From Sideroxyarcus sp. (GTDB lineage Bacteria > Pseudomonadota > Gammaproteobacteria > Burkholderiales > Gallionellaceae), in contig JAUSBC010000078.1 in the NCBI GenBank assembly GCA_030652215.1, forward strand, positions 1 to 64,000: DNA of 64,000 nucleotides, read 5' to 3'. Shown here piece after piece: positions 21,571 through 31,725 of this stretch; the stretch's first letter is position 1, and every line of letters starts with the position of its first letter. The notes beneath the pieces are model-generated. The model was not told the DNA's origin. It ran no database searches and saw only the letters and a program-made list of their open reading frames with translations. Made by a program: the position numbers and the translations under genes.

Positions 21571-22245
21571 TTAGAAGTTGTACGACAGACCGATAGAGAT
21601 CACCGGCCAGTACTTGAAATCCTTCGTATCCTCTGCCAGTTTGGCCGTGCTCGCCGCAACGTCATTCTGCAAGTCTGTGCAAACACCCGCGTCAATTGCA
21701 GCTTGACTGCAGGTCACGGTACTGGTCACCTGGGGCGCGCCCTGAAACATCACCCCGATATCGGTCACAAATCCCCAAGTCTTGTTCTTGGCGACGGGAT
21801 TGCCCCAACCGATACCCAGGTAAGGCGCCGTGCTCTTGAAGGTCATTTCGCCCGTGTAGGAACCCACGTCAGTGGCGTCGTATTCCACGCCATCGAAAAC
21901 AAGTTTTCCGGATGCATTCGGCGTGGCCGCCAGCGTCGCCTTGTTGCCGTTGGCGATCAGACCCAGCGTGGTCCGGAACGCGCCGTCGAACGGATACCAG
22001 TCCGCCAGCATATGCACGGTCTGCAATTTCAGGTCCAGCTTGTAATTGCCGTCGTTGTCGCTTTCGGTCATCGTCTTCTTCCAGGTGGCGAAACCCAGAC
22101 GCCCCGTCACGCCCTCGGTCAAGGGGCCCGCCAGGCCCAGGCCGAATCCGGTCGTACCGCCGTTGATGTAAACGCCCAGCCCCTCCGCCTGCGCAGTAGT
22201 AGCAAACGCCCCGCACAACGCCAATCCCAGCAATTTTGTTCTCAT
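21571..22245 (-). CDS. putative outer-membrane beta-barrel protein
   Basis: 224 residues from the ATG at 22245 (AAGGGGA upstream). The signal peptide MRTKLLGLALCGAF...AQA is followed by EGLGVYINGG. The mature part has alternating strands, glycine-rich turns and a C-terminal SIGLSYNF ending in phenylalanine, the usual recognition signal for barrel assembly by BAM. Two cysteines frame a loop near residue 185. It resembles a family of uncharacterised 8-stranded barrels in proteobacteria. It lies between hda and the HAD gene with its own terminator. Confidence 0.72.
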   Translation of the reverse strand: MRTKLLGLALCGAFATTAQAEGLGVYINGGTTGFGLGLAGPLTEGVTGRLGFATWKKTMTESDNDGNYKLDLKLQTVHMLADWYPFDGAFRTTLGLIANGNKATLAATPNASGKLVFDGVEYDATDVGSYTGEMTFKSTAPYLGIGWGNPVAKNKTWGFVTDIGVMFQGAPQVTSTVTCSQAAIDAGVCTDLQNDVAASTAKLAEDTKDFKYWPVISIGLSYNF

Positions 22246-22342
22246 CGTTAATCCCCTTTGGTTGATTTCCCGCACGTCCCGTCGTGCAAAGCTAATGTGC
22301 CGGTGCGCCTTTGTCAAATGCGGCAAGGCATTTCCCCGGCAT

Positions 22343-22993
22343 TCAGGCCCGCATGACTTCCTTAAGCAAGGGCACAGATGCCGCCCGTTTCAGGCGCAGA
22401 CAGTGCTCGTCCAGCGCATCCAGCGTCGCCAGCAAGGCCGGCAGGTCACGCCGCCCGTGCCGCAGCAGATAAGTCGTCACCTCGCCGGGCAAGTCAAAGC
22501 CACGTGCCCGGGCATGATGCAGCAAAGCCTGGGTCTTTTCGGCGTCATTCAGCGCATGCACTTGATACACGAGCCCCCAGCCCAGCCGCGTGCGCAGATC
22601 GTCGCGCACCGCCAGGAAAGCTGGGGCCTGCGTACCGCTCACCAGCAGCATGTCGCCGCTCTCGCGCTGCCGGTTGTACAGTTCGAACAAAGCAACCTGC
22701 GCCGCTTCGTCGAGCTTTTCCACATCGTCCACCGCCACCACCTGCGCGGCTTCCGGCACTTCCGCGCAGACATAGACCGCAGCCGCTCCAACCGCCCGCG
22801 CCTGCCCGACCAGTGCCTGCAACAAATGACTCTTGCCGCTGCCCGGCTCACCCCAGATATAAAGTGTGCGCCCGCCCTGCGTTGCGGCAAGCGCGTGGCG
22901 CAATTCGGCCAGCAACTCGACATTGCGGCCGACGACGAAGTTATCCAGTGCGGGAACCCACTCGGGGGCAATGCCCAATAACAGCTGGGTCAT
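22343..22993 (-). CDS. hda: DnaA regulatory inactivator Hda
   Basis: AAA+ protein that, with the sliding clamp, triggers ATP hydrolysis by DnaA to prevent re-initiation. 216 residues. The N-terminal QLLLGIAP segment contains the clamp-binding element; the P-loop GEPGSGKSHLL is near residue 48; Walker B is VVAVDDVEKL; the arginine region is RDDLRTRLGWGLVY. It has no DnaA domain IV, which separates it from DnaA. Its ATG overlaps the perM stop by four bases. The longer open frame reaching 23374 is inside perM. Confidence 0.9.
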   Translation of the reverse strand: MTQLLLGIAPEWVPALDNFVVGRNVELLAELRHALAATQGGRTLYIWGEPGSGKSHLLQALVGQARAVGAAAVYVCAEVPEAAQVVAVDDVEKLDEAAQVALFELYNRQRESGDMLLVSGTQAPAFLAVRDDLRTRLGWGLVYQVHALNDAEKTQALLHHARARGFDLPGEVTTYLLRHGRRDLPALLATLDALDEHCLRLKRAASVPLLKEVMRA

Positions 22994-24069
22994 GGTTTGC
23001 CGTACATATCGCTGGTCAGATAGCGGTTGCGGCCGTGGCGCAACACGACCAGCAGGATGGCGGCCATGGGCAAAGCCAGCAGCACGCCGAAGAATCCGAA
23101 CAGGTGGCCAAAGGCGAACAGGGCGAAGATCACCGCCAGCGGGTGCAAGCCGATGCGGTCTCCCACCAACCATGGCGTGATCACCATCGCTTCCAGCAAA
23201 TGGCCGGTGCCGAATACCAGCCACACCATGGCCACATCGCCGAACGTGGAGAACTGCATGGCTGCCGCCAAAGTGCCCAGCAACAGTCCAAGGAATATGC
23301 CCAGATAGGGCACGAACACCAGCAATCCGGCGACAATACCGATAGGCAATGCGAATTCGAGGCCGACCAGCCACAGCAGCAGCACGTAATACACGCTCAC
23401 CAGCAGCATCACGGATATCTGTCCGTACAGGAATTCACCAAGTGCGCGATCCACTTCAATTGCGATCTCCCTGGTCTTGGTATGCCAATGGCGCGGCACA
23501 AGGCGCTCGGCGTTCTCCAGCAGCGCATTCCAATCGCGCAGCAGGTAGAACATCGCAAAAGGGACCAGCAACAGCGCGATGATTTGCTCGATCAGCGCCC
23601 CGCCGCTCTCGCCAAGCGAAGTCAGGAGCAGCGCCGCCACATCGCCCTGATCTTGCCAGCGGCTGAGGATGGCATATTTCATCGCCTGACTGTCCCATAC
23701 CAGCCCCACCCCAAGCCACTGCTGCAACCACGGGAATAGCCGGTTACCCAAAGCATCCAGCCATGCGGGCAAGCGCACCATCAACAAACCGATTTCTTTC
23801 TCCAGCAGCGGCAACACGATCAGCAGCAGCGCGGTGAGCAACAGCAGCAAACCGGACATGACCAGCACGACTGCCAGTGCGCGCGGTACATTCCGGGCGA
23901 ATAGCGGCACTTTCCAGGCGCACAAACGCCCCACCAGCGGGTTGCAGATATAGGCGAGGATCGCCGCCGCAACGAACGGCGCGAGGATGGGACCCAGCAG
24001 ATAGAGCAAGCCGGCCGCAACGGCGGCGACAGCCGACCATTGCAAGGCAACAGAGCGGGAAGAGGTCAT
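22990..24069 (-). CDS. AI-2E/PerM family transporter
   Basis: 359 residues with about eight hydrophobic segments in the PerM/TqsA layout: paired N-terminal helices, a soluble insert (around residues 125-195), then helices with [14 protein letters not shown] and the C-terminal [13 protein letters not shown]. The family exports small molecules or sodium; the substrate here is unknown. The start at 24069 (MTSSRSVAL) is preferred over 24150, which would overlap the divergent purM region. Pairing with hda is common in betaproteobacteria. Confidence 0.85.
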   Translation of the reverse strand: MTSSRSVALQWSAVAAVAAGLLYLLGPILAPFVAAAILAYICNPLVGRLCAWKVPLFARNVPRALAVVLVMSGLLLLLTALLLIVLPLLEKEIGLLMVRLPAWLDALGNRLFPWLQQWLGVGLVWDSQAMKYAILSRWQDQGDVAALLLTSLGESGGALIEQIIALLLVPFAMFYLLRDWNALLENAERLVPRHWHTKTREIAIEVDRALGEFLYGQISVMLLVSVYYVLLLWLVGLEFALPIGIVAGLLVFVPYLGIFLGLLLGTLAAAMQFSTFGDVAMVWLVFGTGHLLEAMVITPWLVGDRIGLHPLAVIFALFAFGHLFGFFGVLLALPMAAILLVVLRHGRNRYLTSDMYGKP

Positions 24070-24133
24070 TTCGGGTAAAATTCGCGGCTTGGAAATGTAC
24101 TGCACTTTACCTTTAAGAAAGCGAGAACTCAAC

Positions 24134-25177
24134 TTGAGCACCCCTTCCAACAGCTTGTCCTACCGCGATGCGGGCGTAGACATCGACGCAGGCGATCAAC
24201 TGGTCGAAAACATCAAGCCTTTTGCCAAGCGCACCATGCGCCCCGAGGTCCTTTCCGGCATCGGCGGCTTCGGCGGCCTGGTCGAGATTTCGAAGAAATA
24301 CAAGGAACCCGTGCTGGTGTCCGGCACCGACGGCGTGGGCACCAAGCTCAAGCTCGCCTTCGAGTTGAACCGCCACGACACGGTCGGTATCGATCTGGTC
24401 GCCATGAGCGTGAACGACATCCTGGTGCAGGGCGCGGAGCCTTTGTTCTTCCTCGACTACTTCGCCTGCGGCAAACTGGACGTACCCGCCGCCACCGAAG
24501 TCATCAAAGGCATCGCCAAGGGCTGCGAAGATTCCGGTTGCGCGCTGATCGGTGGCGAAACTGCCGAAATGCCGGGCATGTACCCGGTGGGCGAATACGA
24601 CCTGGCCGGCTTCGCGGTCGGCGTGGTGGAAAAGAGCAAGATCATCACCGGCGAACACATCAAGGCGGGCGACGTGGTGCTGGGCCTCGCTTCCAACGGC
24701 GCGCACTCCAACGGCTATTCACTAGTGCGCAAGATTATCGAACGCAGCAAACCCGACCTGAGCGCCAAGTTCGACGGCGAACGTACACTGGCGGATTGCA
24801 TCATGGCCCCCACCCGTCTGTACGTTAAACCGCTGTTGAGCCTGATGCAGCAGATCACCGTGAAGGGCATGGCGCACATCACCGGCGGCGGCATCACCGA
24901 AAACGTGCCGCGCGTATTGCCGCAGAATGTCGTCGCCGACATCGACAGCAAGACCTGGAAAATGCCAAAACTGTTCGATTGGCTGCGCGAAGGCGGCAAC
25001 GTCGAGGCGCAGGAAATGTTCCGCACCTTCAACTGCGGCATCGGCATGGTGGTGGTCGTGGCCGCGCAGGATGCGGATGCGGCAATCAAGCATCTGCAAT
25101 CCGTCGGCGAGACCGTGTCGCGTATCGGCGTCATCCGCGCCCGCAGCGGCGACGAGCACCAGACCCAAGTACGCTGA
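24134..25177 (+). CDS. purM: phosphoribosylformylglycinamidine cyclo-ligase
   Basis: Makes aminoimidazole ribonucleotide in purine synthesis. Conserved blocks are [14 protein letters not shown] at the start, [35 protein letters not shown] and [14 protein letters not shown] propose the TTG at 24134 as the start because it gives the family N-terminus ([14 protein letters not shown]) and 347 residues; an in-frame ATG at 24089 would add 15 residues and crowd the divergent perM promoter. Three bases separate it from purN. Confidence 0.93.
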   Translation: MSTPSNSLSYRDAGVDIDAGDQLVENIKPFAKRTMRPEVLSGIGGFGGLVEISKKYKEPVLVSGTDGVGTKLKLAFELNRHDTVGIDLVAMSVNDILVQGAEPLFFLDYFACGKLDVPAATEVIKGIAKGCEDSGCALIGGETAEMPGMYPVGEYDLAGFAVGVVEKSKIITGEHIKAGDVVLGLASNGAHSNGYSLVRKIIERSKPDLSAKFDGERTLADCIMAPTRLYVKPLLSLMQQITVKGMAHITGGGITENVPRVLPQNVVADIDSKTWKMPKLFDWLREGGNVEAQEMFRTFNCGIGMVVVVAAQDADAAIKHLQSVGETVSRIGVIRARSGDEHQTQVR

Positions 25178-25180
25178 GCC

Positions 25181-25819
25181 GTGAAGCGCATCGTCATCCT
25201 CATCTCCGGTCGCGGCAGCAACATGCAGGCCTTGCTGGAGGCGAACCTGCCCTGCCAAGTCGCGGCGGTGATCAGCAACCGCGCCGATGCGCAGGGGCTG
25301 GAGATCGCCAGGATGCGGGGCGTCGAGACCGCTGTCGTGTCGCACAAGGACTATGCCGACCGCGTGGCCTTCGATGCGGCGCTGGCGGCAAAGATAGATG
25401 CGCACCAGCCGGACCTGATCGTGCTGGCAGGTTTCATGCGCATCCTCACTGCGGGGTTTGTGGAACGCTACACCGGCCGGCTCATCAATATCCATCCTTC
25501 TCTGCTGCCGGCCTATCCCGGCATCGACACCCATCAGCGAGCATTGACGGACGGCACCCGCATACACGGTTGCACGGTACACTTCGTCACGCCCGACCTG
25601 GATCACGGCCCAATCATCATTCAGGCGGCGGTTCCGGTATTGCGCGACGACACGGCTCAAAGTCTGTCCGCGCGCGTGCTGGGCGAGGAACACCGCATTT
25701 TTCCGCAAGCCGTGCGCTGGCTATGCCGCAACCAGGTATGGCTGGACCAAACGGGTCGCGTCGCCAGCGACCGTCTGGAACAGCCCGGCGCGGCACTCAT
25801 CTCACCGGGATTGGAGTAA
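25181..25819 (+). CDS. purN: phosphoribosylglycinamide formyltransferase
   Basis: Transfers a formyl group from 10-formyl-THF to GAR. 212 residues, starting with a GTG three bases after purM. ISGRGSNMQALLEA binds the phosphate. The catalytic region INIHPSLLPAYPGIDTHQRA holds the Asn-His pair, and VTPDLDHGPIIIQAAVPV holds the catalytic Asp. The C-terminus is slightly longer than the core enzyme. Confidence 0.96.
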   Translation: MKRIVILISGRGSNMQALLEANLPCQVAAVISNRADAQGLEIARMRGVETAVVSHKDYADRVAFDAALAAKIDAHQPDLIVLAGFMRILTAGFVERYTGRLINIHPSLLPAYPGIDTHQRALTDGTRIHGCTVHFVTPDLDHGPIIIQAAVPVLRDDTAQSLSARVLGEEHRIFPQAVRWLCRNQVWLDQTGRVASDRLEQPGAALISPGLE

Positions 25820-25822
25820 ACC

Positions 25823-26530
25823 ATGCGAACCTTAGTCGCTCTGCTGTTGTGCAGCTTCGCCCCCGCACTGTTCGCCGCGCCGCCGGCGACCCGCATAGAT
25901 GCCTCTTACGACGTCTCCACCAAAGGCGTGAAAATTGCCGTAATCACTGAAAAGTTCGTCCGCACCGGAAACCGTTACCGCATCGAGAGCGTCACCAAAC
26001 CGGTCGGCCTGCTCGCCCTGTTCAAACCGGACACGCTATTTGTCGTCAGCGAAGGCGAAATCACCGCACAGGGACTGCGCCCGCAGAATTTCATCTACAA
26101 ACGCTCGCAGGACATCATCAAGAACACCGAAGCGAACTTCGACTGGGCGCAATCCAGCCTGATGCTCAGCGACCGCTACGGCCAGCGCGTCGAGCCGTTG
26201 CCCGAGGGCACGCAGGATCGCCTGAGCGTGATGTACCAGTTCCGTTTCGAATCCTTGCTGCGCGAGCGCAAAGACATGACCATCAACATGACCAACGGCA
26301 GCAAGATCGATACGCGCCTGTACACGGTTCATCCCGTACAGATGCTGGAAGTCCCGCTGGGCACGCTGGAAACGCTTTATCTGAGCACATCAACGCAAGA
26401 GGGCAGCGCCCGGAAAAACGAGGTCTGGCTGTCGGTCGAAAACGGCAACTTCCCCTGCAAAGTCGTGGTAACCGATGACAGCGGCGACCGGTTGTCGCAA
26501 GACCTCACGGCACTGAGCATCACCCAGTGA
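25823..26530 (+). CDS. DUF3108 domain periplasmic protein
   Basis: 235 residues with a clear signal peptide (1-18, LFA before APPATRIDAS). The body is a DUF3108-type beta-rich domain with KVVVTDDSGDRLSQDL near the C-terminus. It begins three bases after purN, and its end overlaps the next gene as GTGA. The next gene carries the same domain, so this is a tandem pair. The function is unknown. Confidence 0.75.
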   Translation: MRTLVALLLCSFAPALFAAPPATRIDASYDVSTKGVKIAVITEKFVRTGNRYRIESVTKPVGLLALFKPDTLFVVSEGEITAQGLRPQNFIYKRSQDIIKNTEANFDWAQSSLMLSDRYGQRVEPLPEGTQDRLSVMYQFRFESLLRERKDMTINMTNGSKIDTRLYTVHPVQMLEVPLGTLETLYLSTSTQEGSARKNEVWLSVENGNFPCKVVVTDDSGDRLSQDLTALSITQ

Positions 26531-27624
26531 GTTTCCGGCCGGACAACACCGCGCATCGTGTCGCCTTTGCCGTTGTCGTCTCCTTGCTGCTGCACGGCGC
26601 GATCATGTGGGGCTCCGACATCCGGCTGCCGTACTTCAAACCTTCGCTGCCGCCGCTGAGCGCCAAACTGGAAGCACTGCCGGGTGGCACGACTGCCAAG
26701 CTCAAGCCCCGGCCTAAACCCGTACGCAAGACCCGACCGACCGCTCAAAAACCGGATCTCGAACCGGCTCCGAAGCTCGCTCCCGAGCCAGTTCCAGAAC
26801 CCGCTCCCGAGCCAGCTCCCCAGGCGGAGACGCCGCCGCAGGAGTTGCCACTCGCGGCCAGCGCCGTCGTGGCCGCGAGTGAAACCACGGCCGCGAGCGC
26901 CCCCGTCGAAACCGAAACACTGGAGCCGGAGGCCACGCAAACGGTCGAGCGCCCGCCATTGCCCAAGCGCGCCCGGCTGACCTTCGCCATCAGCACGGGA
27001 AAGGGATTCCTCGTCGGCGAAGCGGTGCATACGCTGGAGATAGACGAAGGCCGTTATCAATTGCAGGCAGTGACCCGTACCATAGGTCTGGCAAGACTGT
27101 TCAAGAGTTACACGCTCACCCAGAACAGCAGCGGCAGCTACGGCAGAGCCGGGCTGGTTCCGGAGCAGTTCATGGAAGAGCGCAAGGACGGTTCCGGCAC
27201 CAAGCGCACCACGGCGCAGTTCGACCATGCGACGCAGTTCGCGCGCTTCTCGAGCGACCGCGAGATCGCGTTGCCGCCGGGCACACAGGACATCCTGAGT
27301 ATCCTGTACCAGTTCCCGCCGTTGCAGGGCGTGGAAATCGCAGCGGTTTCGGTCAGCAACGGCAAGAAGATCGAAAAATATGAATTCGAGATCGTCGCCG
27401 ACGAAGAGATCGAAACGGCGCTGGGGAAACTGCTGACCGTGCGTATGAGCAAGGTGCACGGCCCCAACCAGGAAGGTTTGGAAATATGGCTGGCACGGGA
27501 ATATCGCCTGTTCCCGGTCAAGATGCGATTTATTGAAAAGAACGGTGAAATCACCGGCGAGGCTGTCATTACCGACATCCGCGTATCGGAAGAAGAAGGA
27601 GCAAGAAAAGATGTTGTTAACTGA
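26527..27624 (+). CDS. DUF3108 protein with TonB-like N-terminus
   Basis: 365 residues, GTG start overlapping the previous stop. A membrane segment at about 11-30 (AFAVVVSLLLHGAIMW) is followed by a proline-rich stretch with PEP/PAP repeats (about 65-105), as in TonB-type spanners, and then a DUF3108 domain similar to the neighbour (TFAISTGKGFLVGEA; RTIGLARLFKSYTL). It is probably anchored in the inner membrane with the domain in the periplasm. It has no recognisable TonB C-terminal domain, so it is not TonB itself. Confidence 0.72.
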   Translation: MSFRPDNTAHRVAFAVVVSLLLHGAIMWGSDIRLPYFKPSLPPLSAKLEALPGGTTAKLKPRPKPVRKTRPTAQKPDLEPAPKLAPEPVPEPAPEPAPQAETPPQELPLAASAVVAASETTAASAPVETETLEPEATQTVERPPLPKRARLTFAISTGKGFLVGEAVHTLEIDEGRYQLQAVTRTIGLARLFKSYTLTQNSSGSYGRAGLVPEQFMEERKDGSGTKRTTAQFDHATQFARFSSDREIALPPGTQDILSILYQFPPLQGVEIAAVSVSNGKKIEKYEFEIVADEEIETALGKLLTVRMSKVHGPNQEGLEIWLAREYRLFPVKMRFIEKNGEITGEAVITDIRVSEEEGARKDVVN

Positions 27625-28882
27625 ATACCGCCTCGACCTGGTCATACAGGCCCTGCGCACCGCGTTGAAAATGGAGCATCCCTCCGATGCCGTGTTGCGC
27701 TATTTTTTCCAGGCCGAACGCATCGGCTCCAACGAACGCTCGCTGGTGGCCGAAACCCTGTTCGGCGTGTTGCGTCACCGCCTGTTTCTGGAACACGCCT
27801 GCACCCTGGACGACAAGGGCCAAGCCACTGCACGGCGCATGGCGCTGGCTTACTGGATCAAGTTCGGCGGCTACAACCTGCGCGAACTGGAACCGTTGCT
27901 CAAAGCCAAGGAAGCGGAGTGGCTGGGCCGGATCAAGGCGGTCGTCACCGACGATCTGCCGCTGTCCATCCAGGCCGAATTCCCGGACTGGATCGTCGAC
28001 AAGCTGCGTCCGCATCACAGCGATGCCGAGATTCTCGAATTGGGCCGCGCCATGCAACAACCCGCCCCGCTCGACTTGCGCGTGAACACACTGCTCTCCG
28101 CCCGCAACGAAGTATTGCAGGCGCTGCAGGCCGATGGACTGGACGCGCAAGCCACGCCCTACTCGCCCATGGGCATACGTCTCAAATACAAACCCGCGCT
28201 GAACAAGCATGCGCTGTTTCTGTCCGGCAAATTCGAAGTGCAGGACGAGGGCAGCCAGTTGCTCGGGCTGTTGCTGGCGCCGAAGCGCAACGACATGGTG
28301 GTGGATTTCTGCGCGGGTGCGGGCGGCAAAACGCTGCAACTCGGCGCGATGATGAATTCGCAAGGCCGCCTGTATGCCTGGGATATTTCCGAAAAACGCC
28401 TCACCAACCTGAAACCCCGACTGAAACGCTCCGGCTTGAGTAACGTGCAGCCGCAACTCATCGCGCACGAGAACGACGCCAAGGTGAAACGGCTGGCCGG
28501 CAAGATCGACCGCGTGCTGGTGGATGCACCGTGCAGCGGCCTGGGCACGTTGCGCCGCAATCCCGACCTGAAATTCCGCCAATCCGCGCAAAGCGTGGCG
28601 GAACTGAACGTGAAACAGGCCGCGATTCTGGCTTCGGCCGCGCGCCTGCTGAAACAGGGCGGGCGCCTGGTGTATGCCACCTGCAGCCTGCTGCACGAAG
28701 AGAACCAGGACATCGTGCAGGCTTTCCTCACAGCCCATCCCGATTTCACTTTGCTTCCCGCAGGCGAAGTGTTGAAACAGCAGCACGTCGACCTGGCGAT
28801 GGGCGATTACCTGCAACTCACCCCGCAACTGCACAATACCGACGGATTTTTTGCCGCAATACTGGAGCGCAACGCCGCATAA
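27611..28882 (+). CDS. RsmB/NOP family rRNA (cytosine-C5)-methyltransferase
   Basis: 423 residues. The N-terminal helical region is NusB-like. The SAM-binding motif I is VDFCAGAGGKTLQL near residue 235, motif IV with its cysteine is VDAPCSGLGTLRRNPD, and motif VI with the second cysteine is LVYATCSLLHEENQD, so both catalytic cysteines are present. The ATG at 27611 has GAAGGAG upstream and overlaps the preceding gene by 14 bases. It could be RsmB itself or a paralogue; the usual fmt/rsmB neighbourhood is absent here, so I leave the symbol open. Confidence 0.9.
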   Translation: MLLTEYRLDLVIQALRTALKMEHPSDAVLRYFFQAERIGSNERSLVAETLFGVLRHRLFLEHACTLDDKGQATARRMALAYWIKFGGYNLRELEPLLKAKEAEWLGRIKAVVTDDLPLSIQAEFPDWIVDKLRPHHSDAEILELGRAMQQPAPLDLRVNTLLSARNEVLQALQADGLDAQATPYSPMGIRLKYKPALNKHALFLSGKFEVQDEGSQLLGLLLAPKRNDMVVDFCAGAGGKTLQLGAMMNSQGRLYAWDISEKRLTNLKPRLKRSGLSNVQPQLIAHENDAKVKRLAGKIDRVLVDAPCSGLGTLRRNPDLKFRQSAQSVAELNVKQAAILASAARLLKQGGRLVYATCSLLHEENQDIVQAFLTAHPDFTLLPAGEVLKQQHVDLAMGDYLQLTPQLHNTDGFFAAILERNAA

Positions 28883-28986
28883 CTCCGCCCCCCGGTGAAC
28901 TCATGATGTGGAATAATGTGCCGATAAGCTGCGTGGATGCGGCGCATCGCTCCATCAGGCAAAAATAAGAAACACAGGGAGAGATT

Positions 28987-31140
28987 ATGAACAAATCGTT
29001 AATCTGCGGGACTTTTATGTTCAGCATGCTGGCGGCGACCGCGCACGCCAGCACTTCCATCGCGGAAGAAGAGGCCTGGCCCGAACTCAGCCTGGGCGAC
29101 CTGATGAAGGTCGGCGTCGAATCCGCCTCTCGCAAATCCCAATCCGTTTCCAACACCGCCGCCGCCGTTTTTGTCATTTCGGCATCCGACATCAAACGCT
29201 CCGGCGCACTGACCATCCCCGAAATCCTGCACCTCGCCCCCGGCGTCGAAGTCGCCCGCCTCGGCAACAACAAGTTCGCCGTGTCGATCCGCGGTTTCAA
29301 CGGGCGCATGGCCAACAAGCTGCTGGTGCTGGTGGACGGCCGCTCCATTTACAGCTCGCTTTACGGCGGCGTGATCTGGGAGGCGGAAAACCTGCCGCTG
29401 GAAGAGATCAACCGCATCGAAGTCATCCGCGGCTCGGCCGGACTGGCCTGGGGATCGAACGCGGTCAACGGCGTCATCAACATCATCACCAAACGCGCGC
29501 AGGACACCACCGGCTGGCTGGTCGACACCCACGCGGGCACCGAGACCGGCAAAGCCGGACTGGCCTTGCGCTACGGCGCGAAAGGCGAAGACGGCTCGGC
29601 TTTCCGCGTCACCGTGAACGGCCAGCGGCGCGACGGCGGCAAGGAAGCCAACGGCAAAGAGGCGCAGGATGAATGGAACGACAATTCGCTCACCTTCCGC
29701 TACGACAAACCGGAAGGCCTCGCCACGCGCTGGTTTTTCAGCGGCCGCGTGTTCGACTCGCATTCCGACGAGACCTGGCTGATCCCCACCTTCGATCCGG
29801 CGGAGATGTACGATGCCGCGCAGTACGGTGCGACCCAGATCGCCCCCTTCGTTTCCACAAGGAAAGGCGGCGACCTGCTCGGCCGCTTCGAGCGCTCCAC
29901 CGACGGCGGCGGCGAAGTGCGCGTCCAGACCTATGTCGAGCACTTCCACGGCGACGTGCCGGGTTCCAGCGACGACCACACCACGCTCGATTTCGACGCG
30001 CAGCACCGCTTCCCGCTGGGCGATGCGCACGATATCGTGTGGGGCGGCAATTGGCGCCAGACCCGCCACCGCGAAATCATGCAGCCCGGCGGCTTCCTGA
30101 CCACCTCGAGTCCCGACGTCAGCGTAAGCCTGTCCAGCCTTTTTGTGCAGGACGAATGGACGCTGCTGCCGCGCACCTTCAGCCTGCAGGCCGGCGTGCG
30201 CGTCGAACGCCAGACCTACGGCGGCACCTCGCCGCAACCCTCGGTGCGTGCGCTGTGGACGCCCAGCGAAACCCAGTCGTTCTGGCTCGCCTGGTCGAAA
30301 ACGGTGCGTTCGCCCAACGTTGTGCAGCGCACGATGGGCGCCTATGCGGTCGCCATTCCGTCCGCAAGTCCCAGCGACCCGGCAATTCTGATCTTTGCGG
30401 CGCCGGGCGAACAGACCGATTTCGGCAACGAGAAAGTGCGCACCCTTGAGGCAGGACACCGCGCGCAATGGACGCCGTCGTTCTTTTCCGACCTGAGCGC
30501 TTACATTAGTCATTACGACGGCACCTTCGGCAAAGTGTCCGACAATTCCGATTCACCCGCCCTCAACGATATGATCGCGGGGCCCTTTGCCGATCCGACG
30601 TGCACTGCCGCACTCGTCAATTTCGGCAACAATCCGACTGATCGCGGCATCTGCATCACGCACATCTACGGCAACGCATCCCCGGTGCGCACACGCGGCT
30701 TGGAAATGTCCACCGAATGGAACCCGCTGCCCGTCTGGCGCCTGCAACTCAACGCCTCGCGCATGTGGGTGGATGCCGGGGCGAACGCGAGCTATGACGC
30801 CAGTTCGCTGCTGTACGGCAGCAGCCCGAAATACCAGGGTTCGCTGCGCTCCTCGTACAACTTCAGCGCAGACCGCCAGTTCGACCTGTGGCTGCGCCGC
30901 ATCGGCAGCCTGGCCTATGCCGACCAGAACCGGGGGACTTCGCTGGCGGCACCCGTCCCCGCCAGGACCGAACTGGACTTGCGCTTCGCCGAGCAAGTGA
31001 CCCCGTCGCTTGAGCTTTCGCTCGCCTTGCAGAACCTGCTGTCGAAGGACGAGGTCCAGTTCCATCCGGACTGGATGCCGTCGCTGACGGTGGTACCGCA
31101 ACGCACGGTCTACCTGAAAGCACTATGGCATGTCAGATAG
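28987..31140 (+). CDS. TonB-dependent outer-membrane receptor
   Basis: 717 residues. A signal peptide (1-21, AHA) is followed by a short ELSLGDLMKVGVESASRKSQ segment that resembles the TonB-box area of the LSLEDLM receptor group, a plug domain (about 50-160, with VSIRGFNGRMANKLLVLVDG and SNAVNGVINIITK) and a 22-strand barrel ending in YLKALWHVR. The ligand is unknown. The gene is followed within 52 bases by a YfiR-like gene and then a GGDEF/EAL gene on the same strand. I know this receptor type as a frequent neighbour of such signalling genes, so it may sense rather than only import. Confidence 0.88.
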   Translation: MNKSLICGTFMFSMLAATAHASTSIAEEEAWPELSLGDLMKVGVESASRKSQSVSNTAAAVFVISASDIKRSGALTIPEILHLAPGVEVARLGNNKFAVSIRGFNGRMANKLLVLVDGRSIYSSLYGGVIWEAENLPLEEINRIEVIRGSAGLAWGSNAVNGVINIITKRAQDTTGWLVDTHAGTETGKAGLALRYGAKGEDGSAFRVTVNGQRRDGGKEANGKEAQDEWNDNSLTFRYDKPEGLATRWFFSGRVFDSHSDETWLIPTFDPAEMYDAAQYGATQIAPFVSTRKGGDLLGRFERSTDGGGEVRVQTYVEHFHGDVPGSSDDHTTLDFDAQHRFPLGDAHDIVWGGNWRQTRHREIMQPGGFLTTSSPDVSVSLSSLFVQDEWTLLPRTFSLQAGVRVERQTYGGTSPQPSVRALWTPSETQSFWLAWSKTVRSPNVVQRTMGAYAVAIPSASPSDPAILIFAAPGEQTDFGNEKVRTLEAGHRAQWTPSFFSDLSAYISHYDGTFGKVSDNSDSPALNDMIAGPFADPTCTAALVNFGNNPTDRGICITHIYGNASPVRTRGLEMSTEWNPLPVWRLQLNASRMWVDAGANASYDASSLLYGSSPKYQGSLRSSYNFSADRQFDLWLRRIGSLAYADQNRGTSLAAPVPARTELDLRFAEQVTPSLELSLALQNLLSKDEVQFHPDWMPSLTVVPQRTVYLKALWHVR

Positions 31141-31191
31141 CAGCGACAGCGCGGCGACGGTAACAACGATACGAACAGGCCCGTCCGCCGC

Positions 31192-31725
31192 ATGAAAAGC
31201 ACTCCGCGATTCTTGCTGATCTTGTTCCTGCTTGCCGGTTTCGGCTCACAGGCTTGTCGCGCAGAGTTGTCGGAGGTGCAGGTCAAATCGGCGTACGTAT
31301 TCAATTTCATCAAGTTCGTGGAGTGGCCCGCCGACGCAATCAAGCCGGGTGACCGCATCAGGCTGTGCGTGATCGGGAACAAGGACCTGCACGCATCGCT
31401 TTCCGCGTTGAACCGGCGCAAGGTCGGCGAGTACGAAATCCAGATTGTCCCGCACTCCAGCCACGATGCCCTGAGCGCCTGCCATGTGCTGTTCATCGGC
31501 GAGCAGGAGCAGCGCCGGCTTCTCGCCATCATCAAATCGCTGGGCTATGCGCCCGTGCTGACCATTTCCGACATTCCCGGCTTTGCCGAACGCGGCGGCG
31601 GTATCGGCCTGCTCAACCGCAACAACAAAATGCTGTTCGAGGTGAATCTCGCCTCGACCCGCAAAGCCGATTTACGTCTGTCCGGGCAGATGCTGAATCT
31701 GGCGGCCAACATCTTCGGGAAATGA
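31192..31725 (+). CDS. YfiR family periplasmic protein (DUF4154)
   Basis: 177 residues with a signal peptide (1-22) and the YfiR fold markers VKSAYVFNFIKFVEWP, LCVIGNKDLHASLSALNRRK, CHVLFIGEQEQ, TISDIPGFAERGGGIGLLNRNNKMLFEVN. In Pseudomonas, YfiR holds the diguanylate cyclase YfiN inactive from the periplasm. Here the stop overlaps the next start (ATGA) and the next gene is a CHASE8-like GGDEF/EAL protein, so the same relation is likely. The disulfide cysteines are few: one in CRAEL at the signal end and one in ALSACHVLF. Confidence 0.85.
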   Translation: MKSTPRFLLILFLLAGFGSQACRAELSEVQVKSAYVFNFIKFVEWPADAIKPGDRIRLCVIGNKDLHASLSALNRRKVGEYEIQIVPHSSHDALSACHVLFIGEQEQRRLLAIIKSLGYAPVLTISDIPGFAERGGGIGLLNRNNKMLFEVNLASTRKADLRLSGQMLNLAANIFGK

